Shown here one piece after another: positions 56,947 through 64,000 of a DNA stretch of 64,000 bases. The first letter of the stretch is position 1. Every line of letters starts with the position of its first letter. Both the position numbers and the translations under genes were made by a program. The notes under the pieces were generated by a model. The model was not told the origin of the DNA. It worked only from the letters and a program-made list of their open reading frames with translations, and did not search any database. Source of the DNA: Streptacidiphilus sp. PB12-B1b (GTDB lineage: Bacteria; Actinomycetota; Actinomycetes; Streptomycetales; Streptomycetaceae); NCBI RefSeq assembly GCF_014084125.1, contig NZ_CP048405.1, positions 4,712,001 to 4,776,000 of the forward strand, given 5' to 3'.

Positions 56947-58440
56947 ATGGCCGATCCCTGGGGCTTTCTCACCACTCCACGCCGGGACTGGCCGCTGCGC
57001 CCGGTGCCGGAGCGGGTCCGGGACTGGGCGGACGTGCACCGGCCCGGGGCGCTGCTGCCGATCGTCGGCGCGCAGGCCGGACGGTGCATGGACTGCGGGA
57101 TCCCGTTCTGCCACAGCAGCTGCCCGCTGGGCAACCTCGTCCCCGAATGGAACCAGCTGGTCGAGCAGGACGACTGGGCGGCGGCCGGCGAACGGCTGCA
57201 CGCCACCAACAACTTCCCCGAGTTCACCGGGCTGACCTGCCCCGCCCCCTGCGAGACCGGGTGCGTGCTGGCCATCAACGCGGAGCCGGTGGCCATCAAG
57301 AACGTCGAGGCGGCCATCGCCGAGTACGCCTGGGAGCACGGCTGGGTACGGCCGCTGCCGCCGGAGCGGCTGTCCGGCCGGACGGTGGCGGTGGTCGGCT
57401 CCGGGCCCGCCGGGCTGGCCTGCGCGCAGCAGCTGACCCGGGCCGGGCACACCGTGGCGGTGTACGAGCGGGACGACCGGCCGGGCGGGCTGCTGCGCTA
57501 CGGGATACCGGCGTTCAAGCTGGAGAAGCACCAGGTGGACCGGCGGATCCAGCAGATGCGGGCGGAGGGGACGGTCTTCCGTCCGGGGGTGGCGGTCGGC
57601 TCCGACGTGGACGGCGCGGAGCTGCTGGCCCGCTACGACGCCGTGGTGGTGGCGGTCGGCGCGACGGCCGCCCGGGAACTGCCGGTGCCCGGGGGCGACC
57701 TGGCCGGGATCCACCAGGCGATGGAGTTCCTGCCGCTGGCCAACCGGGTCCAGGAGGGCGACTACCCGGAGCCGCCGCTGAACGCGCGCGGCAGGCACGT
57801 GGTGATCGTCGGCGGCGGCGACACCGGCGCGGACTGCCTGGGCACGGTGCTGCGGCAGGGCGCGGCCTCGGTGGTGCAGCTGGACATCCGGCCGCAGCCC
57901 GGCGCGGAGCGCTCGGAGCAGGACCCGTGGCCCACCTATCCGCGGGTGCGCCGGGACTCCCCCGCGCACCAGGAGGGCCGCGAGCTGGCGTACGGCCCGG
58001 ACGCCGAGGAGGGGCAGGACGTGCGGGTCTTCTCTGCCTCGACGGTGGAGTTCGAGGGCGACGCGCAGGGGCGGGTGCGGGCGCTGCGGGCGGCCGACGC
58101 CGAACCGGGCACGCGCCGCCCGCTGCCCGGCACCGAGCGGCGGCTGCCGGCCGATCTGGTGCTGCTGGCGCTGGGCTTCTCCGGGCCGGAGCAGGACAGC
58201 GGGCTGGTCCGGCAGCTGGGCCTGGAACCGGCCGCCGGCGGCGGCTACGCCCGCGACCCGGACTTCGGCTGCGCCGTGCCGGGGGTGTTCGTCACCGGCG
58301 ACGCGGGCCGCGGTCAGTCGGTGATCGTCTGGGCCATCGCCGAGGGCCGCTCGGCCGCCGCCGCCGTGGACCGCTACCTGACCGGCGCCACCGCGCTGCC
58401 CGCCCCGGTCCGCGCCACCGACCGGATGCTCGCGGTCTGA
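56947..58440 (+). CDS. Glutamate synthase small-subunit-like protein (GltD), without GltB
   Basis: 497 residues, the normal GltD length. The N-terminal iron-sulfur cysteines are GRCMDCGIPFCHSSCPLGN and LTCPAPCETGCVLAI. The FAD motif is VAVVGSGPAGLACAQQL, the NADPH motif VVIVGGGDTGADCLGT, and a late FAD contact VFVTGDAGRGQSVIVWAIAEGR. It should pass electrons from NADPH. No glutamate synthase large subunit is adjacent, so it either serves a distant GltB or reduces something else. ATG at 56947 follows TTGGAG. Confidence 0.87.
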   Translation: MADPWGFLTTPRRDWPLRPVPERVRDWADVHRPGALLPIVGAQAGRCMDCGIPFCHSSCPLGNLVPEWNQLVEQDDWAAAGERLHATNNFPEFTGLTCPAPCETGCVLAINAEPVAIKNVEAAIAEYAWEHGWVRPLPPERLSGRTVAVVGSGPAGLACAQQLTRAGHTVAVYERDDRPGGLLRYGIPAFKLEKHQVDRRIQQMRAEGTVFRPGVAVGSDVDGAELLARYDAVVVAVGATAARELPVPGGDLAGIHQAMEFLPLANRVQEGDYPEPPLNARGRHVVIVGGGDTGADCLGTVLRQGAASVVQLDIRPQPGAERSEQDPWPTYPRVRRDSPAHQEGRELAYGPDAEEGQDVRVFSASTVEFEGDAQGRVRALRAADAEPGTRRPLPGTERRLPADLVLLALGFSGPEQDSGLVRQLGLEPAAGGGYARDPDFGCAVPGVFVTGDAGRGQSVIVWAIAEGRSAAAAVDRYLTGATALPAPVRATDRMLAV

Positions 58441-58547
58441 GCGGGGCGGGGCGCGGCCGGGCGGGATGGCCGGTTCCGGGGCGACTGCGGGTGCGGCCGA
58501 GCGGGTACGCTGGCGCGTCGCAGTCCGTACGGGGGAAGGAACACCAG

Positions 58548-59621
58548 ATGGCCGCAGTCGCGGAGGCCGCTGATCCGGGGGCCGCCACCGGCTCCGGCGT
58601 GCAGGCGTGGGGACGGCTGCTGGAGGACGTCGCCAGGAGCGGGCGGCGGCTGCGCCGGGAGGAGTTGGAGTCGCTGCGGCAGTGCGGCGACCGGGCGGCC
58701 GAGGACGGCCGCGCCCTGGCCGAGCTGATCGACGAGCGGCTGGCCGAGATCGGCCGGGTCTGGGCCGGGCAGCCGGTGGACGGGGCGTCCATGGCGGCGC
58801 TGCGGGCGGCGGTGGCCGCGCTCGCCGCCGGGCACGGCCGGGCCTACCGGCAGCGGTTGCAGCGCGAGGAGGCCGGGCGGCGGGAGTTCGTCGCCGACCT
58901 GCTGAGCAGCCGCAGCGACCTGGGCCGACTGGCCGAGCACGCCGAGCGCTTCGGGCTGAACCTGGCCTGCGCGCACGTGGTGGCGGTCGCCGACGGCGAC
59001 GGCTACGACCTGGAGGACCCGCTGGTGCGCGGGGTGGAGCGGCAGCTGCTCGGCCGCTTCGGCGAGCAGGACGTGCTGCTGGCGGTGAAGCACGGGCGGC
59101 TGGTGTGCATCGTGCCCGGCGGCCCGGGCGAGGCGGCGGCGGTGAAGGCGTTCGCCGAGCTGACCGAGGGCCGCCGGGTGGTGGTCGGCCGCCCGCACAG
59201 CGGGCCCGGCGGGGTCGTCCACTCGTACGAGGAGGCGCGGGCCGCGCTGGAGCAGGCCAACCGGCTGCGGCTGCCCGGGCGGCTGCTGCACTCGGCGGAC
59301 CTGCTGGTCCTGCCGGTGCTGCTGCGGGACCGGGACGCGCTGGAGGAGCTGGTGCACGGGGTGCTCGGCCCGCTGCGCGAGGCGCGCGGCGGCGCGCAGC
59401 CGCTGCTGGAGACCCTGGCCGCCTACGCCGACTCGCGCTACGTCTCGGCGGAGGCGGCCCGGCGGCTGGGACTGAGCGTCCGGGCGCTGTCCTACCGGCT
59501 GGAGCGCATCATCCGGCTGACCGGGCTCGATCCGGACGACGCGCTGCAGCGCTACACCCTGGAGACGGCGGCGTTCGGCGCCAGGCTGCTGGGCTGGCCG
59601 GACCAGGAGGACGGGGCGTAG
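58548..59621 (+). CDS. PucR/CdaR-type helix-turn-helix regulator
   Basis: 357 residues. A helical N-terminal sensor half (LLEDVARSGRRLRREELESLRQCGDRAAEDG..., EFVADLLSSRSDLGRLAEHAERFGL) precedes a GGDEF-like fold segment. The C-terminal PucR-type helix-turn-helix is LLETLAAYADSRYVSAEAARRLGLSVRALSYRLERIIRLTGLDPDDALQRYTLETA. Such proteins activate nearby catabolic genes. GGGGGAAGGA precedes the ATG. Its last 70 bases overlap the 3' end of the leftward AAA ATPase gene. Confidence 0.84.
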   Translation: MAAVAEAADPGAATGSGVQAWGRLLEDVARSGRRLRREELESLRQCGDRAAEDGRALAELIDERLAEIGRVWAGQPVDGASMAALRAAVAALAAGHGRAYRQRLQREEAGRREFVADLLSSRSDLGRLAEHAERFGLNLACAHVVAVADGDGYDLEDPLVRGVERQLLGRFGEQDVLLAVKHGRLVCIVPGGPGEAAAVKAFAELTEGRRVVVGRPHSGPGGVVHSYEEARAALEQANRLRLPGRLLHSADLLVLPVLLRDRDALEELVHGVLGPLREARGGAQPLLETLAAYADSRYVSAEAARRLGLSVRALSYRLERIIRLTGLDPDDALQRYTLETAAFGARLLGWPDQEDGA

Positions 59622-62600
59622 CCGGGGGCCGGGCAGCCCGCGCACAGGGCCTGCCAGCGGGCGGTCTGGGCCGGGGTGGCCCGGCCGCGCAGCTGGGCGA
59701 GCTTCAGCAGGTTGGCCTCGGCGGCGCTGCCGAGGGTCTGCGCCTCGGCCAGGTAGTGGTCGTCCAGCAGCGCCTCCAGCTCGGCCTCGTTCAGCACCGG
59801 GTCGATCCGGGCGGCGAGTCGGGCCATGGTCCGGTAGGAGCCCTGGAGCAGGAACGGCGGCTCGGTGCGGGCGGAGTCCTCCTGGGCGGCCGAGGCGATG
59901 TAGGCGCGGTTGACGGCCAGGACGGTCCGCTGCACGCGGCGCAGCCGGGCGAGGGCGGCCAGCACCCGGTCCAGGTCGGGCACCGGCCGGGTGAGCTGGT
60001 CGGCCTGGGCGGCCGGGTCGCCGTCGGCGAGCGCGACCAGCAGCCGCAGCTGCTCCGGTTCGCTCCCGGCGAGCGGGGCCAGCACCGGATTGGCGGCCAG
60101 CGAGTTCTCCAGGAAGGAGAGCGCGAACAGCTCCTGACGGCTCGTCAGAACCTCGCCGAGGTTCCACACGTCGGCGCGGTTGGCCAGCATGTCCGGGACC
60201 TGGAAGCGCTGCCCGCCGGCGGTGTACGGGTTTCCGGCGAGGCAGACCGCGAAGCGGCGGCCGCGCAGGTCGAAGCTGCGGGCCCGGCCGTCGCTGACCG
60301 CCTCGATCCGGCGCTGGGCGTCGCACAGCGGGATGAACCGCTGCAGCAGCTCGGCGGAGACGTGCTGGATGTCGTCCAGGTGGAGCAGGACGTTGCTGCC
60401 CGCCTCCAGCTCGAAGACGATCTTCTCGACCTCGCGCCGGGCGGCGGCGTCCGGGGCCCGGTCCGGGTCGAGCGAGGTGGTGCCCGCGCCCAGCGCCGGG
60501 CCGTCGACCCGGACCATCAGCAGCCCGAGCCGGTCCGCGACGTACTCCAGCAGCGTGGTCTTGCCGTAGCCGGGCGGGGAGAGCAGCAGCAGGACGCCGC
60601 TGCGGTCCGCCCCCGAGTCCAGCGAGCCGAGCTGCTTGGCCAGGTTGTCCCCGATGAGCGGCAGGTAGACCTGGTCGATGAGCTGGTTGCGGACGAATCC
60701 GGCGAGGGGGCGGGGGCGGTGCTCGTCCAGCCGCAGCCGGCTGCGTTCAGCTGCCAGGACGTCCGCGCGCTGTCGCTGGAAGGCGCGGAAGGCCGGGACT
60801 CGCTGATCTCTGAACGTGCTTGCCTCGTACGGGAGTCGGTCGATCCGGACGGTGAGGCGGCCGTCGCTGATCCGGGGGTGGGAGCCGAGCAGGCCGGTGA
60901 CGGTCTCGCTGAGCGGGGCGGAGACGTCGTAGCGCGGCAGGGCGGGGGCGCAGAGCTGGGCGACGGCCTCGGGCAGGCCGTCGTGGAATCCTTCTTGGGT
61001 TCCTCCTTCGGGGGTTCCTCCTTCGGGGGTTCCTCCTTCGGTTTTTTGGGGGTCGGCGCCGGCGTAGGACTGCAGCCAGGCGGTGGCGAGTTGGTGGCGC
61101 GCCGGGAGGTCGGTGACCAGGGCGGTCAGGTCGGCGGCCAACTGCGGGGCGGCGGCGGTGCGGCGGAAGCCGTCGAGCAGCGCGCGGGAGGAGGCGGAGG
61201 AGGCGAAGCCGGGGTGCGGGTCGGCGAGCTCCGCCAGCAGGTAGCCGCCGGTCGGCGGGGTCGCGGGCAGGCCCGCGGCGGCGGTGAACGCGGCTACGGC
61301 GTCGGACAGTTCGGCTGCCAGCGCGTCCAGCGCGGCGCCCGCGCCGGGGCGGGCGGGCGTTCCCGGGCCGGTGGCGGGCGCTCCCGGGCCGGTGGCGGGC
61401 GCGAAGGCGGTGCGGGCGTGGGTGAGCGAGCGGGCGCGGCGCTGCCAGGCGGAGCGGGCGGACTCGCCGGCGCCGTGCGCCCAGAACAGCTGGGCGGCGG
61501 CGCGGACCTCGGCCGGGTGCTCCAGCAGCCCGGCCCCGGCGCGCAGCCGCAGCAGCGCCTCCAGGATCAGTGCGGCGTCGTGGTCGTGCACGCCGCGCTC
61601 GTAGCCCTCGTCGTACGCCTGCTCCGCCGCCCGGCGCGCCTGCACCGCCGCGGGCTCGCCGGTCGCGGCCGACAGCAGGCCGGTGGCCAGGTACTCGCCG
61701 CGGTAGAGCGCGGGCGACTCGCTGACCAGCGGCTGGGTCCAGAACGCGAGTCCGGCCGGCAGCGCGGGCAGCTCCGCCGGGCGGCGGTAGCCGGTGCCGG
61801 TGACCACGAAGGCCAGACCGTCGCCGTCCGGTTGCAGGGTCAGCTCGACCGGCTCGCGGCGGACGGCGAAGCGGTGGCGGCCGAACCGGACGCTCGCGCC
61901 GCCGTCGTCGGACAGCTCGGCCCGGTCGCGCAGGGCGCGCACCGCCGTCTGCCCGGCCCCGGTCAGGGCGTCCTCCAGCTCCTGGGCGCGCACTTGGTCG
62001 TCCAGGGCGCGCAGCTCCCCGGCGGCGGCGCGGACCCGCACCGCCATCGGGTCGACGGCCAGGGCGGCGTGGACGTCCTCCACGGCGGCTGCCGAGGCGA
62101 GCCTGCGGCGCAGCGCCTCCAGTGCGCGCCGCGCGGAGGCGGCGATCCGGTCGGCGCGGGCGGCGGCCTCGTCCAGCAGGGCCTGCCGCCGGGCGGCGAA
62201 CGCCTGCCGGACCTCCTCGCGGCGGAGCGCGAGGTCGGCGGCGAGGTCCTCGGCCTCGGCGAAGCGGGCCTCCAGGCCGTCCAGCCGCAACAGCAGCCGG
62301 GCCAGCTGGTCGTCGCAGGCGGCCGGGGTGGTGGCGGCGGTCAGCGCGGCGGTGGTGGCCTGGGCCAGCAGCGCGGACTCGGCGGCGTGGGCGGCGCGGT
62401 GCTCGCTGTCCAGCAGCGCCCGGCGGCGGGCCTCCAGTACGGCCCGGGCGCGGTTGACGGCGGCCAGCACCTCGCCGATGGCGAGCAGCACGGCGGTGCC
62501 CTTGCCCGGGTCGGCGGTGACCGCGCCGGTGACCAGGTCGGTGACGGTGGCCAGGGCGTCGGCCTGGTCGGCCAGCTGTCCGGCCAGCTGCGCGGCCTCG

Positions 62601-64000
62601 GCGGCGCTCGCGGTCCCGGCGGCAGCGTCGGCGGCCTCGCGGGCGGCGGCCAGCGGGGCGGCGAAGGCGTCCGGTCCGGCGAAGTAGCCGAAGGCGCGCT
62701 CGGTGGCGGCGGCCAGCTCGGCGGTGAGCGTCTGCTCGACCGCCTCCAGCGCGGCCGGGTCGTGCTGTGGCAGCTCGCGCAGGGTGCGGGTGCGGCCGTG
62801 GGCCCGGCGCAGCTCGGCCAGCAGCGCGGTCCAGCCGTCGGCGTCGGCCGGGGGCTCGCCGTGCGAGCGCCGGACCAGCGCCGCGGCCTGCTCCCGGGCC
62901 TGTTCCAGCGCCTCGGCGGCGCGATCGGCCAGCGCCGCCGTCCGGGCCTGCTCGGCGGCCAGCTGCTCGGCGGCGGAGCGCAGTTCGGCGAGGGGTTCGG
63001 CGAGTCCGGCGTCGCCGAGCCAGTAGTGCCGGTCGGCCGCCTTGGCGCAGCCGTCCAGGATCAGCGCGGGCGCGGCGGCGGCCCGGTCGGCGGTGGGGGC
63101 CGCGGCGGCGGTGGCGGTGCGGACGACGTCCAGCAGGTCGGCGATGCCGCGCACCAGGTCGGCGTTGCCGATGCGTTCCAGCGGGCCGTCGCCGACCGGC
63201 TGGGCGGCGGCGTACTCGGCGGAGGTGAAGGGGGTGCTCCACAGCTGCAGCTCGTGGGTGCGGACCGGTTCGCGGTCCGGTTTGAGCAGCGCCAGCGTGC
63301 CGTCCGGCAGCAGCGCGTGGGCGGCGCCGTGCAGCGCGGCGGCGGCCTCGCGGCGGACGGTGTTCCACGGCAGCAGCAGCGTCCGGGCGCTGCCGGGGCG
63401 ACGCAGCACGTACAGCAGGTCCTCGCCGTTGGGCGCGGCGAGCACCGCGTCGAAGCGCAGCTCCTGGGCGTCCGGGCCGCCGTCGACGCGGAAGGCGCGG
63501 TGGCTGCCGTCGGCCAGTTCGTAGCCGCCGGGGAAGATCAGGCCCTGCTCGGCCGGCAGCAGCCGGACGCCGAGCCCGAGCGAGTCCTGGCGGCGCACCG
63601 ACCAGGTGCGGGTGTTGACGACCAGGTAGCGGTCGGCGGCCTCGTTGTAGGGCCGGATCCGGAGCAGCAGCAGCGGTCCGGCCGAGGCGTGGGCGACGGC
63701 GGCGTCGGCCAGGCTCTGCAGCGGGTCGTCGACCGGCTCCTGGAACAGCGTCCGGTCGCCGGGGACGGCCCGGACGGTGAGGCTGCCGCCGGTGGCGGCC
63801 ACCGTGACCGCGCCCTCGCCGCCGTCGATCCGGATCCGGCCCCGGTCGTGCTGGTCGCGGCCGGTGGCGGCCCAGGGCAGTTCGAAGGCCGGGGGCCGGG
63901 GCAGGTCGCGCTCGCCGTGATTGTCCAGGTACTCGGCCTGACGTTCCGTCAACTGCCAGCGCAGGACCCGGATGTCGCCCTCGTTCTCGCCGGTGCGGAA
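59552..64000 (-). CDS. Large AAA ATPase, DNA repair ATPase type (5' end outside window)
   Basis: 1482 residues are visible and the frame stays open to the right edge (FRTGENEGDIRVLRWQLTERQ is in frame before 63952), so the start is outside. The N-terminal part is beta-rich (TWSVRRQDSLGLGVRLLPAEQG, LLYVLRRPGSARTLLLPWNTV). A very long Ala/Arg/Glu helical middle suggests coiled coils. The C-terminal AAA module has LLLSPPGYGKTTLLEYVADRL (Walker A) and VLLHLDDIQHVSAELLQRF (Walker B). The layout matches DUF3686/AAA proteins annotated as DNA repair ATPases; the function is poorly known. A 15-base repeat codes a Gly-Gly-Thr-Pro-Glu linker. Confidence 0.78.
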   Translation of the reverse strand, partial: FRTGENEGDIRVLRWQLTERQAEYLDNHGERDLPRPPAFELPWAATGRDQHDRGRIRIDGGEGAVTVAATGGSLTVRAVPGDRTLFQEPVDDPLQSLADAAVAHASAGPLLLLRIRPYNEAADRYLVVNTRTWSVRRQDSLGLGVRLLPAEQGLIFPGGYELADGSHRAFRVDGGPDAQELRFDAVLAAPNGEDLLYVLRRPGSARTLLLPWNTVRREAAAALHGAAHALLPDGTLALLKPDREPVRTHELQLWSTPFTSAEYAAAQPVGDGPLERIGNADLVRGIADLLDVVRTATAAAAPTADRAAAAPALILDGCAKAADRHYWLGDAGLAEPLAELRSAAEQLAAEQARTAALADRAAEALEQAREQAAALVRRSHGEPPADADGWTALLAELRRAHGRTRTLRELPQHDPAALEAVEQTLTAELAAATERAFGYFAGPDAFAAPLAAAREAADAAAGTASAAEAAQLAGQLADQADALATVTDLVTGAVTADPGKGTAVLLAIGEVLAAVNRARAVLEARRRALLDSEHRAAHAAESALLAQATTAALTAATTPAACDDQLARLLLRLDGLEARFAEAEDLAADLALRREEVRQAFAARRQALLDEAAARADRIAASARRALEALRRRLASAAAVEDVHAALAVDPMAVRVRAAAGELRALDDQVRAQELEDALTGAGQTAVRALRDRAELSDDGGASVRFGRHRFAVRREPVELTLQPDGDGLAFVVTGTGYRRPAELPALPAGLAFWTQPLVSESPALYRGEYLATGLLSAATGEPAAVQARRAAEQAYDEGYERGVHDHDAALILEALLRLRAGAGLLEHPAEVRAAAQLFWAHGAGESARSAWQRRARSLTHARTAFAPATGPGAPATGPGTPARPGAGAALDALAAELSDAVAAFTAAAGLPATPPTGGYLLAELADPHPGFASSASSRALLDGFRRTAAAPQLAADLTALVTDLPARHQLATAWLQSYAGADPQKTEGGTPEGGTPEGGTQEGFHDGLPEAVAQLCAPALPRYDVSAPLSETVTGLLGSHPRISDGRLTVRIDRLPYEASTFRDQRVPAFRAFQRQRADVLAAERSRLRLDEHRPRPLAGFVRNQLIDQVYLPLIGDNLAKQLGSLDSGADRSGVLLLLSPPGYGKTTLLEYVADRLGLLMVRVDGPALGAGTTSLDPDRAPDAAARREVEKIVFELEAGSNVLLHLDDIQHVSAELLQRFIPLCDAQRRIEAVSDGRARSFDLRGRRFAVCLAGNPYTAGGQRFQVPDMLANRADVWNLGEVLTSRQELFALSFLENSLAANPVLAPLAGSEPEQLRLLVALADGDPAAQADQLTRPVPDLDRVLAALARLRRVQRTVLAVNRAYIASAAQEDSARTEPPFLLQGSYRTMARLAARIDPVLNEAELEALLDDHYLAEAQTLGSAAEANLLKLAQLRGRATPAQTARWQALCAGCPAPGYAPSSWSGQPSSLAPNAAVSRV
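60998..61042. repeat. 15-base tandem repeat in the AAA ATPase gene
   Basis: Three exact or near-exact copies of GGTTCCTCCTTCGGG, with a decayed fourth to the left, encode repeated Gly-Gly-Thr-Pro-Glu in a linker before the AAA module. The period keeps the frame. Confidence 0.85.

Overview
The window is very GC-rich DNA with GTG, TTG and ATG starts and many 4-base ATGA/GTGA gene overlaps. Family content (MctP-type symporter with DUF3311, SpoIIE/PP2C phosphatase, MASE1, PNGase A, secreted S53 protease, mycothiol-amidase-like PIG-L protein) points to an actinomycete, most likely a streptomycete or close relative. This is judged from protein content, not from a marker gene. I see no rRNA, tRNA, CRISPR array, insertion sequence or plasmid origin.

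Layout. (1) 1-7186: the edge of a steroid ring C/D (HIP) catabolic cluster. Rightward are ipdF (cut by the window), echA20, a FadE31/FadE32-33-type dehydrogenase pair, an enoyl-CoA hydratase and an SDR. Leftward are a second SDR and the thiolase fadA6. A perfect copy of the KstR2 consensus palindrome lies just upstream of fadA6. (2) 7216-9463: a 3-hydroxyisobutyrate-dehydrogenase-type gene diverges from a GNAT-TetR operon across twin palindromes. (3) 9513-12400: a Nudix gene without a normal start codon meets a headless gene remnant and two tiny coupled ORFs, followed by a four-repeat secreted NlpC/P60 hydrolase. (4) 12401-22614: monocarboxylate symporter pair, DUF998 protein, TetR regulator, membrane protein, AraC regulator diverging from a Baeyer-Villiger-type monooxygenase, DUF4240 protein, and a TetR regulator with a FadE5-like dehydrogenase. 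(5) 22693-30525: secreted PNGase A-like protein, GT1 glycosyltransferase, PIG-L deacetylase, Lpd-like flavoprotein, and a carboxyltransferase with a 20-unit heptad repeat at its N-terminus.

(6) 30781-44253: the centrepiece, a complete actinobacterial high-affinity group 1h [NiFe]-hydrogenase locus. hhyS and hhyL are followed by a translationally coupled chain (Nfu-like, DUF5947, DUF6084, a 489-residue protein, maturation protease, a 34-residue protein), then hypA-hypB-hypF-hypC-hypD-hypE and a terminator. The locus should let the cell oxidise trace H2. The four unexplained genes between hhyL and the protease are the best candidates for undescribed biology here.

(7) 44478-64000: a PP2C/SpoIIE phosphatase and a MASE1 membrane protein, an XRE regulator diverging from a secreted S53 protease, alpha/beta hydrolase, small membrane protein and SDR, GH15 glycosidase diverging from a PYROXD2-like FAD enzyme with an SRPBCC protein, an orphan GltD, a PucR-type regulator, and a large AAA ATPase that runs off the right edge.
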